DNA from: Micromonospora inyonensis
Lineage (GTDB): Bacteria; Actinomycetota; Actinomycetes; Mycobacteriales; Micromonosporaceae
NCBI RefSeq assembly: GCF_900091415.1
Contig: NZ_FMHU01000001.1
Coordinates: forward strand, 1,860,001-1,924,000
Direction: 5' to 3'
Length of the DNA stretch: 64,000 bases
A model generated the notes under the pieces. That model made no database searches, was not told where the DNA came from, and saw nothing but the letters and a program-made list of their open reading frames with translations. Each line of letters starts with the position of its first letter. Within the stretch, counting starts at the first letter, position 1. The translations under genes and the position numbers were made by a program. Positions 21,241-29,986 of this stretch are shown one piece after another.

Positions 21241-23166
21241 GTGGAAGAAACTGTGCGTTACGCAGAGGCCACGGGTTTGCTCGGCAGCGTCTGGCTGCTG
21301 GTGGCCATCCCCCTGGTCAGCGCGGCGATCCTGCTGCTGCTGGGCCGGCGGGCCGACCGCTGGGGGCACTGGCTCGGCGTGGCCGCCATCGGTGCCGCGT
21401 TCGTCCTCGGCCTCACCTACTTCTTCCAGCTGCGTGGCCTGGAGAACAAGTCGGTCGAGCGAAGCCTCTGGGACTTCATCGCCGTCGGGGATTTCCGGGT
21501 GGACTTCGGCCTGCTCTTCGACCCGCTGGCCGCGGTCTTCGTCCTGCTGATCACCGGCGTGGGCTTCCTGATCCACCTGTACGCGGTGGAGTACATGTCG
21601 CACGACGCGGGTCGGCGGCGGTTCTTCGCGTACTTCAACCTGTTCGTCGCCGCCATGCTCCTGCTGGTGCTCGGCAACAACTACGTGATGCTCTACTTCG
21701 GCTGGGAGGGCGTCGGTCTGGCGTCGTACCTGCTGATCTCCTTCTGGTACGACCGGCCGAGCGCGGCCACCGCCGGCAAGAAGGCGTTCCTGATGAACCG
21801 GGTCGGCGACGCCGGCCTGGCCATCGGCATCTTCATCATGTTCGCCACCCTCGGCACCACCCAGTACGACGAGGTGTTCAACGGGGTGGGCGGCCTCGCC
21901 GGCGGGACCGTCCTGCTCCTCGGCCTGCTGCTGCTGCTCGGCGCGACCGGCAAGTCCGGCCAGTTCCCGCTCCAGGCGTGGCTCCCGGACGCGATGGAGG
22001 GCCCGACCCCGGTGTCCGCGCTCATCCACGCGGCCACCATGGTCACCGCGGGCGTCTACCTGATCGCCCGCTCCAACCCGATCTACTCGGCCAACGAGAC
22101 CCTCCAGCTCGTGGTGGTCAGCGTCGGTGCGCTCACCCTGCTGATCGGCTGCGTCATCGGCGCGGCCAAGGACGACATCAAGCGGGTGCTGGCCTGGTCG
22201 ACGGTGAGCCAGATCGGCTACATGTTCCTCGGCGTGGGGCTCGGCGGCGCGGCGTACGCGCTGGCCATCGTGCACCTGCTGGCGCACGGCTTCTTCAAGG
22301 CCAACATGTTCCTCGGGGCCGGCTCGGTCATGCACGGCATGCGCGACCAGGTGGACATCCGCCGCTTCGGCGGGCTGTCGAAGTACATGAAGATCACCTG
22401 GATCACCTTCATGATGGGCTGGCTCGCCATCATCGGCATGTTCCCGTTCTCCGGCTTCTTCTCCAAGGAGCCGATCATCGTGGCCGCGTTCGAGCGGGAC
22501 GACTGGACGGCCTGGCTGTTCGGTGGCGCGGCGCTGCTCGGCGCGGGGCTGACCGCCTTCTACATGACCCGGCTCTTCGTGCTCACCTTCCACAGCCCGA
22601 AGCGGTGGACCGAGGACATCGAGCACCCGCACGAGTCGCCGGCCCTGATGACCATCCCGCTGATCCTCTTGGCCGCCGGCTCGGTCGGTGCCGGTTTCCT
22701 CCTCTCCACCTCCGTGCCGGACTGGCTGACCGCCACCGCCGGCCTGGGCGGCGAGGAAGGGCACCACGAGGCGGTCCTGTCGCACACCGTCATCACGGTG
22801 CTCTCGCTCCTGGTCACGGTGCTCGGTGCCGGGTTGGCCTGGATGCTGTTCCGCAACGGCACCGCCACCGCGCCACAGCCGGCCGGGGTGCTGGTCACCG
22901 CCGCCCGGCGCAACCTCTACACCGACGCGTTCAACGAGGCGGTCTTCGAGAAGCCGGGCATCTTCCTCACCCGGGCGCTCGTCTACCTCGACAACCGTGG
23001 CGTCGACGGGCTGGTCAACGGTCTCGCCGCAGCGGTCGGCGGGGGTTCCGGCCGGCTCCGGCGGCTCCAGACCGGCTTCGTCCGGTCGTACGCGACGTCG
23101 ATCCTGACCGGCGCGCTGCTGGTGGTGGCGGCGTTCCTGGCCGTACAGGCGGGGTGGTTGGCGTGA
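21241..23166 (+). CDS. nuoL: NADH-quinone oxidoreductase subunit L
   Basis: A 641-residue antiporter-like subunit. It contains GWEGVGLASYLLISFWYDRP, KSGQFPLQAWLPDAMEGPTP and VSALIHAATMVTAGVYLI, all ND5/NuoL signatures, with channel lysines and a long lateral helix region near the C-terminus. The GTG at 21241 follows nuoK by 13 bp. A 67-bp gap to nuoM contains no repeat copy. Confidence 0.97.
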   Translation: MEETVRYAEATGLLGSVWLLVAIPLVSAAILLLLGRRADRWGHWLGVAAIGAAFVLGLTYFFQLRGLENKSVERSLWDFIAVGDFRVDFGLLFDPLAAVFVLLITGVGFLIHLYAVEYMSHDAGRRRFFAYFNLFVAAMLLLVLGNNYVMLYFGWEGVGLASYLLISFWYDRPSAATAGKKAFLMNRVGDAGLAIGIFIMFATLGTTQYDEVFNGVGGLAGGTVLLLGLLLLLGATGKSGQFPLQAWLPDAMEGPTPVSALIHAATMVTAGVYLIARSNPIYSANETLQLVVVSVGALTLLIGCVIGAAKDDIKRVLAWSTVSQIGYMFLGVGLGGAAYALAIVHLLAHGFFKANMFLGAGSVMHGMRDQVDIRRFGGLSKYMKITWITFMMGWLAIIGMFPFSGFFSKEPIIVAAFERDDWTAWLFGGAALLGAGLTAFYMTRLFVLTFHSPKRWTEDIEHPHESPALMTIPLILLAAGSVGAGFLLSTSVPDWLTATAGLGGEEGHHEAVLSHTVITVLSLLVTVLGAGLAWMLFRNGTATAPQPAGVLVTAARRNLYTDAFNEAVFEKPGIFLTRALVYLDNRGVDGLVNGLAAAVGGGSGRLRRLQTGFVRSYATSILTGALLVVAAFLAVQAGWLA

Positions 23167-23233
23167 TCGACCTCTTCCCGGCGGTCGCCGCCGCCGGCGG
23201 ACCGCGCAGTCACGACGGAGGTAAGGCCGCATA

Positions 23234-24766
23234 ATGTCCGACTTCCCCTTCCTCTCGGTGCTGACCGTGGCGCCGCTGGTCGGCGCCCTGATCGTGGCCT
23301 TCCTGCCGCGTAGCCGACCGGAGTTCGCCAAGCAGGTGGCCTTCGTCTGGTCCCTGGCGGTGCTGGCGCTGACCGTCGGCATGTGGGTGGCGTTCAAGGC
23401 CGGTGGCGAGCGGTTCCAGTTCCGCGAGTCCTACACCTGGATCCCGCAGTGGGACGCCCGGTTCACCTTCGCCGCCGACGGCATCGCCCTGGTGATGCTG
23501 ATGCTGATCGCGGTGCTGGTGCCGCTGGTGATCCTGGCCTCCTGGCACGACGCGGACGCCTCGAAGCGGTCGGTGCCGGCCTACTTCGCCCTGCTGCTGG
23601 TGCTCGAGAGCACGATGATCGGCGTCTTCGCCGCCGCCGACGTCTTCCTGTTCTACGTGTTCTTCGAAGTCATGCTGGTGCCGATGTACTTCCTCATCGG
23701 CAGCTACGGCGGCCACCAGCGCCAGTACGCCGCGGTGAAGTTCTTCCTCTACTCGCTGGTCGGCGGCCTGTTCATGCTGGCCGCGGTGATCGGCCTCTGG
23801 GTCGTCGGCGGGAAGACCTTCGACTGGCAGGCGCTGGTGCAGGCGGACATCTCCGCCGGCACCGAGCGCTGGCTCTTCCTCGGCTTCTTCGTCGCCTTCG
23901 CGATCAAGGCGCCGTTCTTCCCGTTCCACACCTGGCTCCCGGACGCCGGTGGCGCCGCTCCGGCCGGTTCCGCCGCGCTGCTGGTCGGCGTCATGGACAA
24001 GGTCGGCACCTTCGGCATCCTGCGGTACTGCCTGCCGATGTTCCCGGAGGCGTCGAAGTGGTTCGCGCCGTGGGCGCTGGCGCTGGGCCTGATCGGCATC
24101 GTCTACGCCGCGCTGCTGGCGGTCGGGCAGAACGACCTGAAGCGGCTGGTGTCGTACACGTCGATCGCCCACTTCGGCTTCATCGGGGTCGGCATCTTCG
24201 CCTTCACCACCCAGGCCGGCACCGGCGCGGTGCTCTACATGGTCAACCACGGGCTCGCCACCGGCCTGCTCTTCCTGGTGGTGGGTATGCTGATCGCCCG
24301 TCGTGGCTCTGCCCTGATCAGCGACTTCGGCGGTGCGGGCAAGCTGGTCCCGGTCCTGGCCGGGGTGCTCTTCTTCGCCGGTCTCGCCTCGCTGGCACTG
24401 CCCGGCACCGCGCCGTTCATCTCCGAGTTCCTGGTGCTGGTCGGCACCTTCACGGTGAACAAGCCGGTCGCGGTGATCGCCACGCTCGGCATCATCCTGG
24501 CCGCCGCGTACGTGCTCTGGATGGTGCAGCGCACCACGCAGGGCACGCTGAACCCGGCGCTGACCGAGGTCGAGGGCATGCGGCGTGACCTGAACCTGCG
24601 CGAGAAGGTCGTGGTCGCCCCGCTGATCGCGCTGATCGTGCTGCTCGGCTTCTATCCCAAGCCGCTCACCGATGTCATCAACCCCGCCGTCCAGGCGACC
24701 ATGCAGGACGTCGGCAAGACCGACCCCGCCCCGACGGTCGGCAGCGTCCAGGAGGCCGCAAAGTGA
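23234..24766 (+). CDS. nuoM: NADH-quinone oxidoreductase subunit M
   Basis: A 510-residue antiporter-like subunit of the ND4 family. Conserved stretches are FFEVMLVPMYFLIGSYGG, KAPFFPFHTWLPDA and LKRLVSYTSIAHFGFI. It forms one of the proton channels of the membrane arm. The ATG at 23234 follows GGAGGTAAGG. GTGA overlap with nuoN. Confidence 0.97.
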   Translation: MSDFPFLSVLTVAPLVGALIVAFLPRSRPEFAKQVAFVWSLAVLALTVGMWVAFKAGGERFQFRESYTWIPQWDARFTFAADGIALVMLMLIAVLVPLVILASWHDADASKRSVPAYFALLLVLESTMIGVFAAADVFLFYVFFEVMLVPMYFLIGSYGGHQRQYAAVKFFLYSLVGGLFMLAAVIGLWVVGGKTFDWQALVQADISAGTERWLFLGFFVAFAIKAPFFPFHTWLPDAGGAAPAGSAALLVGVMDKVGTFGILRYCLPMFPEASKWFAPWALALGLIGIVYAALLAVGQNDLKRLVSYTSIAHFGFIGVGIFAFTTQAGTGAVLYMVNHGLATGLLFLVVGMLIARRGSALISDFGGAGKLVPVLAGVLFFAGLASLALPGTAPFISEFLVLVGTFTVNKPVAVIATLGIILAAAYVLWMVQRTTQGTLNPALTEVEGMRRDLNLREKVVVAPLIALIVLLGFYPKPLTDVINPAVQATMQDVGKTDPAPTVGSVQEAAK

Positions 24767-26316
24767 CCGAACTCGAGTTGCCCTCGATCGACTATCGGGC
24801 GCTCCTGCCGATTCTGATCATGCTGGGCGCGGCCCTGCTCGGCGTCCTGGTCGAGGCGTTCGTGCCGCGCCGGGGTCGCCACCCGGTCCAGCTCCTGCTC
24901 GCCCTGGCGGCCGTGGTGGCCGCCTTCGTGGCGGTGGTCCTCGCCGACGACCGGCGCGGCATCACCGCCGGCGGGGCGATCGCGGTGGACGGGCCGACCC
25001 TGTTCCTCCAGGGCGGCATCCTGCTCCTCGCCGCGGTGGCGCTGCTGCTGATCGGCGAGCGGACCGTCGAGCGGGGCGGGGCGTTCGTGGCCCAGGCCGC
25101 GGTCCGGGCCGAGTCGACCGAGGACCGGCGGCAGGCGGACGGGCAGAACGGGGCGACCGAGGTCTTCCCGCTGACCACCTTCGCCATCGCCGGCATGCTG
25201 ATCTTCGTGGCGGCGAACGACCTGCTGACCATGTTCATCGCCCTCGAGGTCTTCTCGCTGCCGCTCTACCTGCTCTGCGCGCTGGCCCGCCGGCGCCGGC
25301 TGCTGAGCCAGGAAGCCGCCCTGAAGTACTTCATGCTCGGCGCGTACGCCTCGGCGTTCTTCCTGTTCGGTGTGGCGCTGATCTACGGCTTCACCTCCGG
25401 CACGCCGGGCCGGGACGCCGGGGTCGACCTGGACACGGTGGCTGCGGCGGTGGGCGAGTCGACCTCCAGTCGGGTGCTGCTCTTCGCCGGTATCGCCCTG
25501 CTCTCCATCGGCCTGCTGTTCAAGGCCGCGGCGGCCCCCTTCCACGTCTGGACCCCGGACGTGTACCAGGGCGCGCCGACCCCGATCACCGGCTTCATGG
25601 CCGCCTGCACCAAGGTCGCCGCCTTCGGCGCGCTGCTGCGGATCTTCCACGTCGCCTTCGGCGGGGCCGCCTGGGACTTCACCCCGGTGCTCGGCGCGGT
25701 GGCGGTGCTCACCATGCTGATCGGCGCGGTGCTGGCGGTCACCCAGACCGACATCAAGCGGCTGCTGGCGTACTCGTCCATCGCGAACGCCGGCTACCTG
25801 CTGGTCGGGGTGCTCGCCCCGGGTCGGGACGGTCTCTCCGGCACGATGTTCTACCTGGTCGCGTACGGCTTCTCGGTGCTCGCCGCGTTCGCCGTGGTGA
25901 CCCTGGTGCGCGACGCCGACGGTGAGGCCACCCACCTGTCCCGCTGGGCGGGCCTGGGGCGACGGTCGCCGTTCTACGCCGCCCTTTTCACCCTCATCCT
26001 GCTGGCATTCGCCGGTATCCCGCTGACCAGCGGCTTCATGAGCAAGGTCGCGGTCTTCGGTCCGGCCCTGGACGGCGGGCAGGCGTGGCTGGTGATCGCC
26101 GGTGTGCTGACCAGCATGGTGCTCGCCTTCCCGTACCTGCGGGTCGTGGTGATGATGTGGCTCTCCGAGCCGGGTGACTCCACCCCGACGGTCACCGTGC
26201 CCGGTGGGCTGACCGCCGCCGCCCTGATGATCGGTGTGGCCGCCACCGTGCTCCTCGGGGTGGCCCCGGCTCCGCTGCTCGACCTGGCAGACGGTGCCGC
26301 CCAGTTCCTTCGATGA
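24763..26316 (+). CDS. nuoN: NADH-quinone oxidoreductase subunit N
   Basis: A 517-residue antiporter-like subunit of the ND2 family, with FIALEVFSLPLYLLCALARR, KAAAAPFHVWTPDVYQGAPT and DIKRLLAYSSIANAGYLL. The GTG at 24763 overlaps nuoM. It is the last gene of the operon; a large inverted repeat follows 8 bp after the stop. Confidence 0.97.
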   Translation: MTELELPSIDYRALLPILIMLGAALLGVLVEAFVPRRGRHPVQLLLALAAVVAAFVAVVLADDRRGITAGGAIAVDGPTLFLQGGILLLAAVALLLIGERTVERGGAFVAQAAVRAESTEDRRQADGQNGATEVFPLTTFAIAGMLIFVAANDLLTMFIALEVFSLPLYLLCALARRRRLLSQEAALKYFMLGAYASAFFLFGVALIYGFTSGTPGRDAGVDLDTVAAAVGESTSSRVLLFAGIALLSIGLLFKAAAAPFHVWTPDVYQGAPTPITGFMAACTKVAAFGALLRIFHVAFGGAAWDFTPVLGAVAVLTMLIGAVLAVTQTDIKRLLAYSSIANAGYLLVGVLAPGRDGLSGTMFYLVAYGFSVLAAFAVVTLVRDADGEATHLSRWAGLGRRSPFYAALFTLILLAFAGIPLTSGFMSKVAVFGPALDGGQAWLVIAGVLTSMVLAFPYLRVVVMMWLSEPGDSTPTVTVPGGLTAAALMIGVAATVLLGVAPAPLLDLADGAAQFLR

Positions 26317-26323
26317 TCCGTCC

Positions 26324-26397
26324 GGCCGGCCGGTCCCGGCCACCGTCGTCGCCTCCGGTCCACCGGACGCCACGGCAGTGGCCGGGACCGGCCGGCC
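26324..26397 (+). terminator. 20-bp perfect inverted repeat ending the nuo operon
   Basis: GGCCGGCCGGTCCCGGCCAC at 26324-26343 is repeated in exact inverse at 26378-26397, followed by GTTTCG. The 34-nt loop contains a small hairpin, TCCGG-TCCA-CCGGA, at 26354-26367. The weak T run suggests either an I-shaped actinobacterial terminator or an mRNA 3'-end stabiliser. Confidence 0.7.
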
Positions 26398-26556
26398 GTT
26401 TCGTACGCCCCTTCCCGCCCCTGAGTCCCGTCCGGCCGGTTCTGACCGGTCGGCAGCCCCGGCGGGTCTCCGAGGTGGCGGCCGGGACGGTCGCGCCGAT
26501 GGTCGGCCGGGTGCCGCCGGGACCGCCCCGACCGGACCTGGTCGAGCGGGTGTGGC

Positions 26557-27642
26557 ATGGTTGAGGGCGTGGAGACAGCGGCTGGCCAGCGAACAGGTGC
26601 CCCCGGCTCCGGCGGTCGTCGGAGCCGGCCGGGAACGGGGCAATTCGACTCGCTCGGTCTCTACCTCGCGGACGCCAGGGTCGAGGCGTCCGTCCTCGGA
26701 CTGCTGGAGACGGTCGAGGCCGAGCTGAGGTCGAGCGTGGCAAGTGCCAACCCGCTCGTCACCGAGGCCGCCCGGCACCTGGTGGAGGCCGGCGGCAAGC
26801 GGTTCCGGCCGCTGCTGGTGGCGCTCGGTGCGCAGTTCGGCGACCCGACCGGCCCGCAGGTGGTCCCGGCGGCGGTGGTGATGGAACTCACCCACCTGGC
26901 CACGCTCTACCACGACGACGTGATGGACGAGGCCGCGGTGCGCCGGGGCGCGCCCAGCGCCAACTCCCGGTGGACCAACTCGATCGCCATCCTGGTCGGC
27001 GACTACCTCTTCGCCCGCGCCGCGGACATCGCGGCCGACCTGGGCGTCGAGGCCGTCCGCCTCCAGGCGCGCACGTTCGCCCGCCTAGTGCACGGCCAGA
27101 TCGCCGAGACGGTGGGCCCGCGCCCCGGGGACGATCCGGTGCAGCACTACCTTCAGGTGATCGCGGAGAAGACCGGGTCACTGATCGCGACCTCGGCCCG
27201 GTTCGGCGGCATGTTCGGCGGTGCCCCGGCGGCCCACGTCGAGGCGCTCGCCGGGTACGGCGAGACCATCGGCCTGGCCTTCCAGCTCTCCGACGACCTG
27301 CTCGACATCTCGTCGGAGTCGGTGCAGTCGGGCAAGACCCCGGGTACGGACCTGCGCGAGGGTGTCCCCACCCTGCCGGTGCTCTACGCGCTGGCCTCGG
27401 ACGACGCCGACGCCGCGTCGGTGCGGCTGCGGGAGATCCTGGCCACCGGCCCCCTCACCGACGACGACCTGCACGCCGAGGCGCTCGGCCTCCTGCGGGA
27501 GAGTCCGGCTCTGAAGCGGGCCAGGGAGACGGTGCGCAGCTACGCCGAGGAGGCCCGGGAGCAGCTCTCACCGCTCCCCGACGGTCCTGCCCGCCGGGCC
27601 CTCGAGTCCCTCTGCGACTTCGTGGCCGACCGCACCAGCTGA
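26557..27642 (+). CDS. Long-chain polyprenyl diphosphate synthase
   Basis: A 361-residue trans-isoprenyl diphosphate synthase. The first aspartate-rich motif is LYHDDVMDEAAVRRG, near residue 120; the second is QLSDDLLDISSE, near residue 245. Also GGKRFRPLLV and KTGSLIATSARFG. The residues before the first DDxxD (THLATLYH) are small, as in long-chain (C35-C50) enzymes that make the menaquinone tail. About 35 N-terminal residues look disordered. It is read from the strand of the nuo operon but separated by the terminator. Its last 75 bp overlap the convergent MFS gene. Chain length cannot be read from sequence. Confidence 0.88.
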   Translation: MVEGVETAAGQRTGAPGSGGRRSRPGTGQFDSLGLYLADARVEASVLGLLETVEAELRSSVASANPLVTEAARHLVEAGGKRFRPLLVALGAQFGDPTGPQVVPAAVVMELTHLATLYHDDVMDEAAVRRGAPSANSRWTNSIAILVGDYLFARAADIAADLGVEAVRLQARTFARLVHGQIAETVGPRPGDDPVQHYLQVIAEKTGSLIATSARFGGMFGGAPAAHVEALAGYGETIGLAFQLSDDLLDISSESVQSGKTPGTDLREGVPTLPVLYALASDDADAASVRLREILATGPLTDDDLHAEALGLLRESPALKRARETVRSYAEEAREQLSPLPDGPARRALESLCDFVADRTS

Positions 27643-28902
27643 CCCACCCGCCGCGGCGGCGTTCCCGGTCACCGATCGCCCCGCCACCGTCGTGGTCGAC
27701 GGGCCTGGGGGCTCGCTGGTCGACGGGCGGGGGAGCGTACGGGTGGCGGTGAGCATGAGGGCGGCGGCCAGCAGCATCGCCACCGCGCCGGTGGCCCACA
27801 TGACGTGGTAGCCGAACCGGTCGGCCAGCAGGCCGAGCACCAGCGGGCCGAGGCAGCCGCCGGCGTACACGCCGGTCTGGGTGATCGAGGTGGCGGCGGC
27901 CGGGGCCGGCGGGTAGAGCCGGACCACGGCGAAGGTCATCACCCCGGGCCACGCCCAACCCAGACCGAAGCCGAGCACCACGCCGGCCACCAGCGGGACC
28001 GTGCCGGCCACGGCGAGCAGCGCCAGCCCCACCGCGCCCACGCCCAGCATCCCGGCGATGACCGCCACGTGACTGCCGGTGCGCCGGTCGGCGAGCCAAC
28101 CGGCCGACACCCGGGCCAGGACGCAGACCGCGCTGCCCAGGGTCAGCGTCAGACCGGCCAGCCCCGGATCCAGTCCACGGGCGGCGGCGGAGTCGACGAG
28201 GAAGGTGCCGAGCGCGTTCGCGGCGGCGGCGGCGAGCGTCGCGGCCACCCCGACCAGCACCAGCGGCGCCGGGGCCCGGCTCCACCGGCCGGTGCCGTCA
28301 CGCCGTACCGGGCCGGCCTCCCCACCCGGTACGGCGAACAACGCGGCCACGGCCGCGCCCGCCGCGACGACGAACGCCCAGCGCCAGCCGACGGTCAACG
28401 CGACCGCCGGTACGGCGGCACCGGCCAGCAGGGTGGCGACCGGTACGGCGGCCTGTTTCACGCCGAACGACAGCCCCTGCCGGCGGGTGGGCACGTGCCG
28501 GGCCAGGGCGGCGTTGCTGGCGAGCTGGCCGAGCGCGTTCGCGGCGGCGCTCACCGCCAGCAGAGCCACCAGAACCGGGTACGATCGCGCGGCCGTGGCC
28601 ACGGCAAGCAGCGACCCGGCGGCGAGCAGGATGCCGGCCCGGGCGATCCGGGCGGGGCCGTACCGCTCGACCAGCGCCCCCGAGGGGACCGAGGCGAGCG
28701 CGCTCACCCCGAAGTAGACGGCGACGGCCATGCCCAGCCCGGTGGCGGAGAAGCCCAGCTCGGAGCCCATCTGCACGGCCAGGCCGCCGACCAGGAAGAC
28801 AGGCAGCACGCAGGCGACGGTGGTGGTGACCGCGCCGACGCCGACGCGTACCGGTCGGGCCGGGGCCGGGTGGACGGCAGCGGCGGGGACGGTGTCGGTC
28901 AT
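27568..28902 (-). CDS. MFS transporter
   Basis: A 444-residue major facilitator with about twelve hydrophobic helices. Motif A-like loops are seen in SGALVERYGPARIARAG and GLLADRFGYHVMWATG. The family members nearest by eye are CynX/NimT-like and other drug or metabolite exporters; substrate is unknown. About 60 residues at the C-terminus are Pro/Ser/Gly-rich and overlap the 3' end of the polyprenyl synthase, so they may be little constrained. It is divergent from the IclR regulator at 29089, with which it shares a 186-bp intergenic region, so control by that regulator is likely. Confidence 0.85.
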   Translation of the reverse strand: MTDTVPAAAVHPAPARPVRVGVGAVTTTVACVLPVFLVGGLAVQMGSELGFSATGLGMAVAVYFGVSALASVPSGALVERYGPARIARAGILLAAGSLLAVATAARSYPVLVALLAVSAAANALGQLASNAALARHVPTRRQGLSFGVKQAAVPVATLLAGAAVPAVALTVGWRWAFVVAAGAAVAALFAVPGGEAGPVRRDGTGRWSRAPAPLVLVGVAATLAAAAANALGTFLVDSAAARGLDPGLAGLTLTLGSAVCVLARVSAGWLADRRTGSHVAVIAGMLGVGAVGLALLAVAGTVPLVAGVVLGFGLGWAWPGVMTFAVVRLYPPAPAAATSITQTGVYAGGCLGPLVLGLLADRFGYHVMWATGAVAMLLAAALMLTATRTLPRPSTSEPPGPSTTTVAGRSVTGNAAAAGGSAGAVGHEVAEGLEGPAGRTVGER

Positions 28903-28957
28903 GGTGCGGCCAACCTACCCAGCGGGGGTCAACTCCCGATGAATTCGCCGGGCGGAT

Positions 28958-29003
28958 CACAGTCGATCAACCCACGGTGTCTGTCGGTGCACACACAGTC
29001 GAT
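28958..29003. promoter_or_regulatory. Pair of 10-bp direct repeats in the MFS/iclR divergent promoter
   Basis: CACAGTCGAT occurs at 28958-28967 and 28994-29003, 36 bp apart. The placement between the two divergent starts suits an operator pair for the IclR-type regulator. Confidence 0.4.
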
Positions 29004-29088
29004 GGATATCTGGCATCCTCGATCGGGCAGGCATTTCCTACGAGGCCTGTTTTTCATATGGTGTAGATCCCCGGCGGCGGAGGTGGTT

Positions 29089-29871
29089 GTGCGCGACCCC
29101 TTGGCGGAACCTTCCGATCTCATCCGGAGCGTGTCCCGCGCGCTACGAGTGCTCGAGGCGGTCGGTCGCGCCCCAAAGGGCCTGACCGTCAAGCAGATCG
29201 CCCGGCGCTGCGAGTTGACGGTGGCCACCACCTACCATCTCGTCCGGACCCTCGCCTACGAGGGATACGTGATCAGGCGGGAGGACGGCACGTACATCGT
29301 CGGGCTGGAGATCGCTGACCGGTACCGGGAACTGGTGACCGCCTTCCGCGGCCCCAGCGTGGTCGGTGAGACGCTGCGCCGGGCGGCCCTGGACAGCGGC
29401 TACAGCCACTTCCTCGGCCGGTTCGTGGGCGGCCAGGTGGCGGTCACGGCGGTGGCCGAGGGGGCGCGCTCGCCGTACCTGGAGGATCTGATGCCCGGGT
29501 TCGACGAGGCCGCCCACGCCACGGCGCTCGGCAAGGCCATGCTGGCCACCCTCACCGCCGAGCAACGCTTCCGCTACCTGCGGGAGTACGGCATGCGTCC
29601 GTTCACCGCCGCCACGCTGACCACGGTCGAGGCGTTCGAGGCCGACCTGACCGCCGGTGACCGGCGCGGCATGCAGATGGAACTGGGCCAGTTCCGGCAG
29701 GGGGTGGCCTGCGCGGCGGTCCTCGTCGCGCCGGACAAGGACATCGAGCGTCGGGTGGTGCTCGCCTGTGCCATGCCGGCCGGTGAGCTGATGACCTCCG
29801 CCCGGGTGGTCCGCGCCAAGCTGCTCACCGTTGCCCGGACCGTCGCCGAGGGCCTCACCGCCGAACACTGA
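29089..29871 (+). CDS. IclR-family transcriptional regulator
   Basis: A 260-residue regulator. Residues about 8-70 are a winged HTH (SVSRALRVLEAVGRAPKG, LTVKQIARRCELTVATTYHL). The rest is an IclR effector domain, including FDEAAHATALGKAMLATL and VACAAVLVAPDKD. The GTG at 29089 with GGAGG five bases upstream gives the usual family length; the frame remains open for more than 1.2 kb upstream only as an antisense shadow of the MFS gene. Divergent arrangement suggests it controls the MFS gene. Effector unknown. Confidence 0.88.
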   Translation: MRDPLAEPSDLIRSVSRALRVLEAVGRAPKGLTVKQIARRCELTVATTYHLVRTLAYEGYVIRREDGTYIVGLEIADRYRELVTAFRGPSVVGETLRRAALDSGYSHFLGRFVGGQVAVTAVAEGARSPYLEDLMPGFDEAAHATALGKAMLATLTAEQRFRYLREYGMRPFTAATLTTVEAFEADLTAGDRRGMQMELGQFRQGVACAAVLVAPDKDIERRVVLACAMPAGELMTSARVVRAKLLTVARTVAEGLTAEH

Positions 29872-29932
29872 GCCCTCGGCCCGCCCCACCCTGCCCTCCG
29901 CCGCCGGTCCGCCCCGCCCTCGGCTGCTTGGT

Positions 29933-29980
29933 AGCAGGGGTCCCCTGTTACCGCTTTTTGTGTAACAAGGGACCCCTGCT
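29933..29980. repeat. AGCAGGGG hairpin repeat, copy 1
   Basis: Arms of 18 bp (AGCAGGGGTCCCCTGTTA and inverse, one mismatch) around a 12-nt loop, CCGCTTTTTGTG. It lies between the convergent 3' ends of the IclR gene and phoX, so it could serve as a bidirectional terminator. Copies 2 and 3 are at 50687-50746 and 52929-52996. Confidence 0.8.
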
Positions 29981-29986
29981 TCCACC

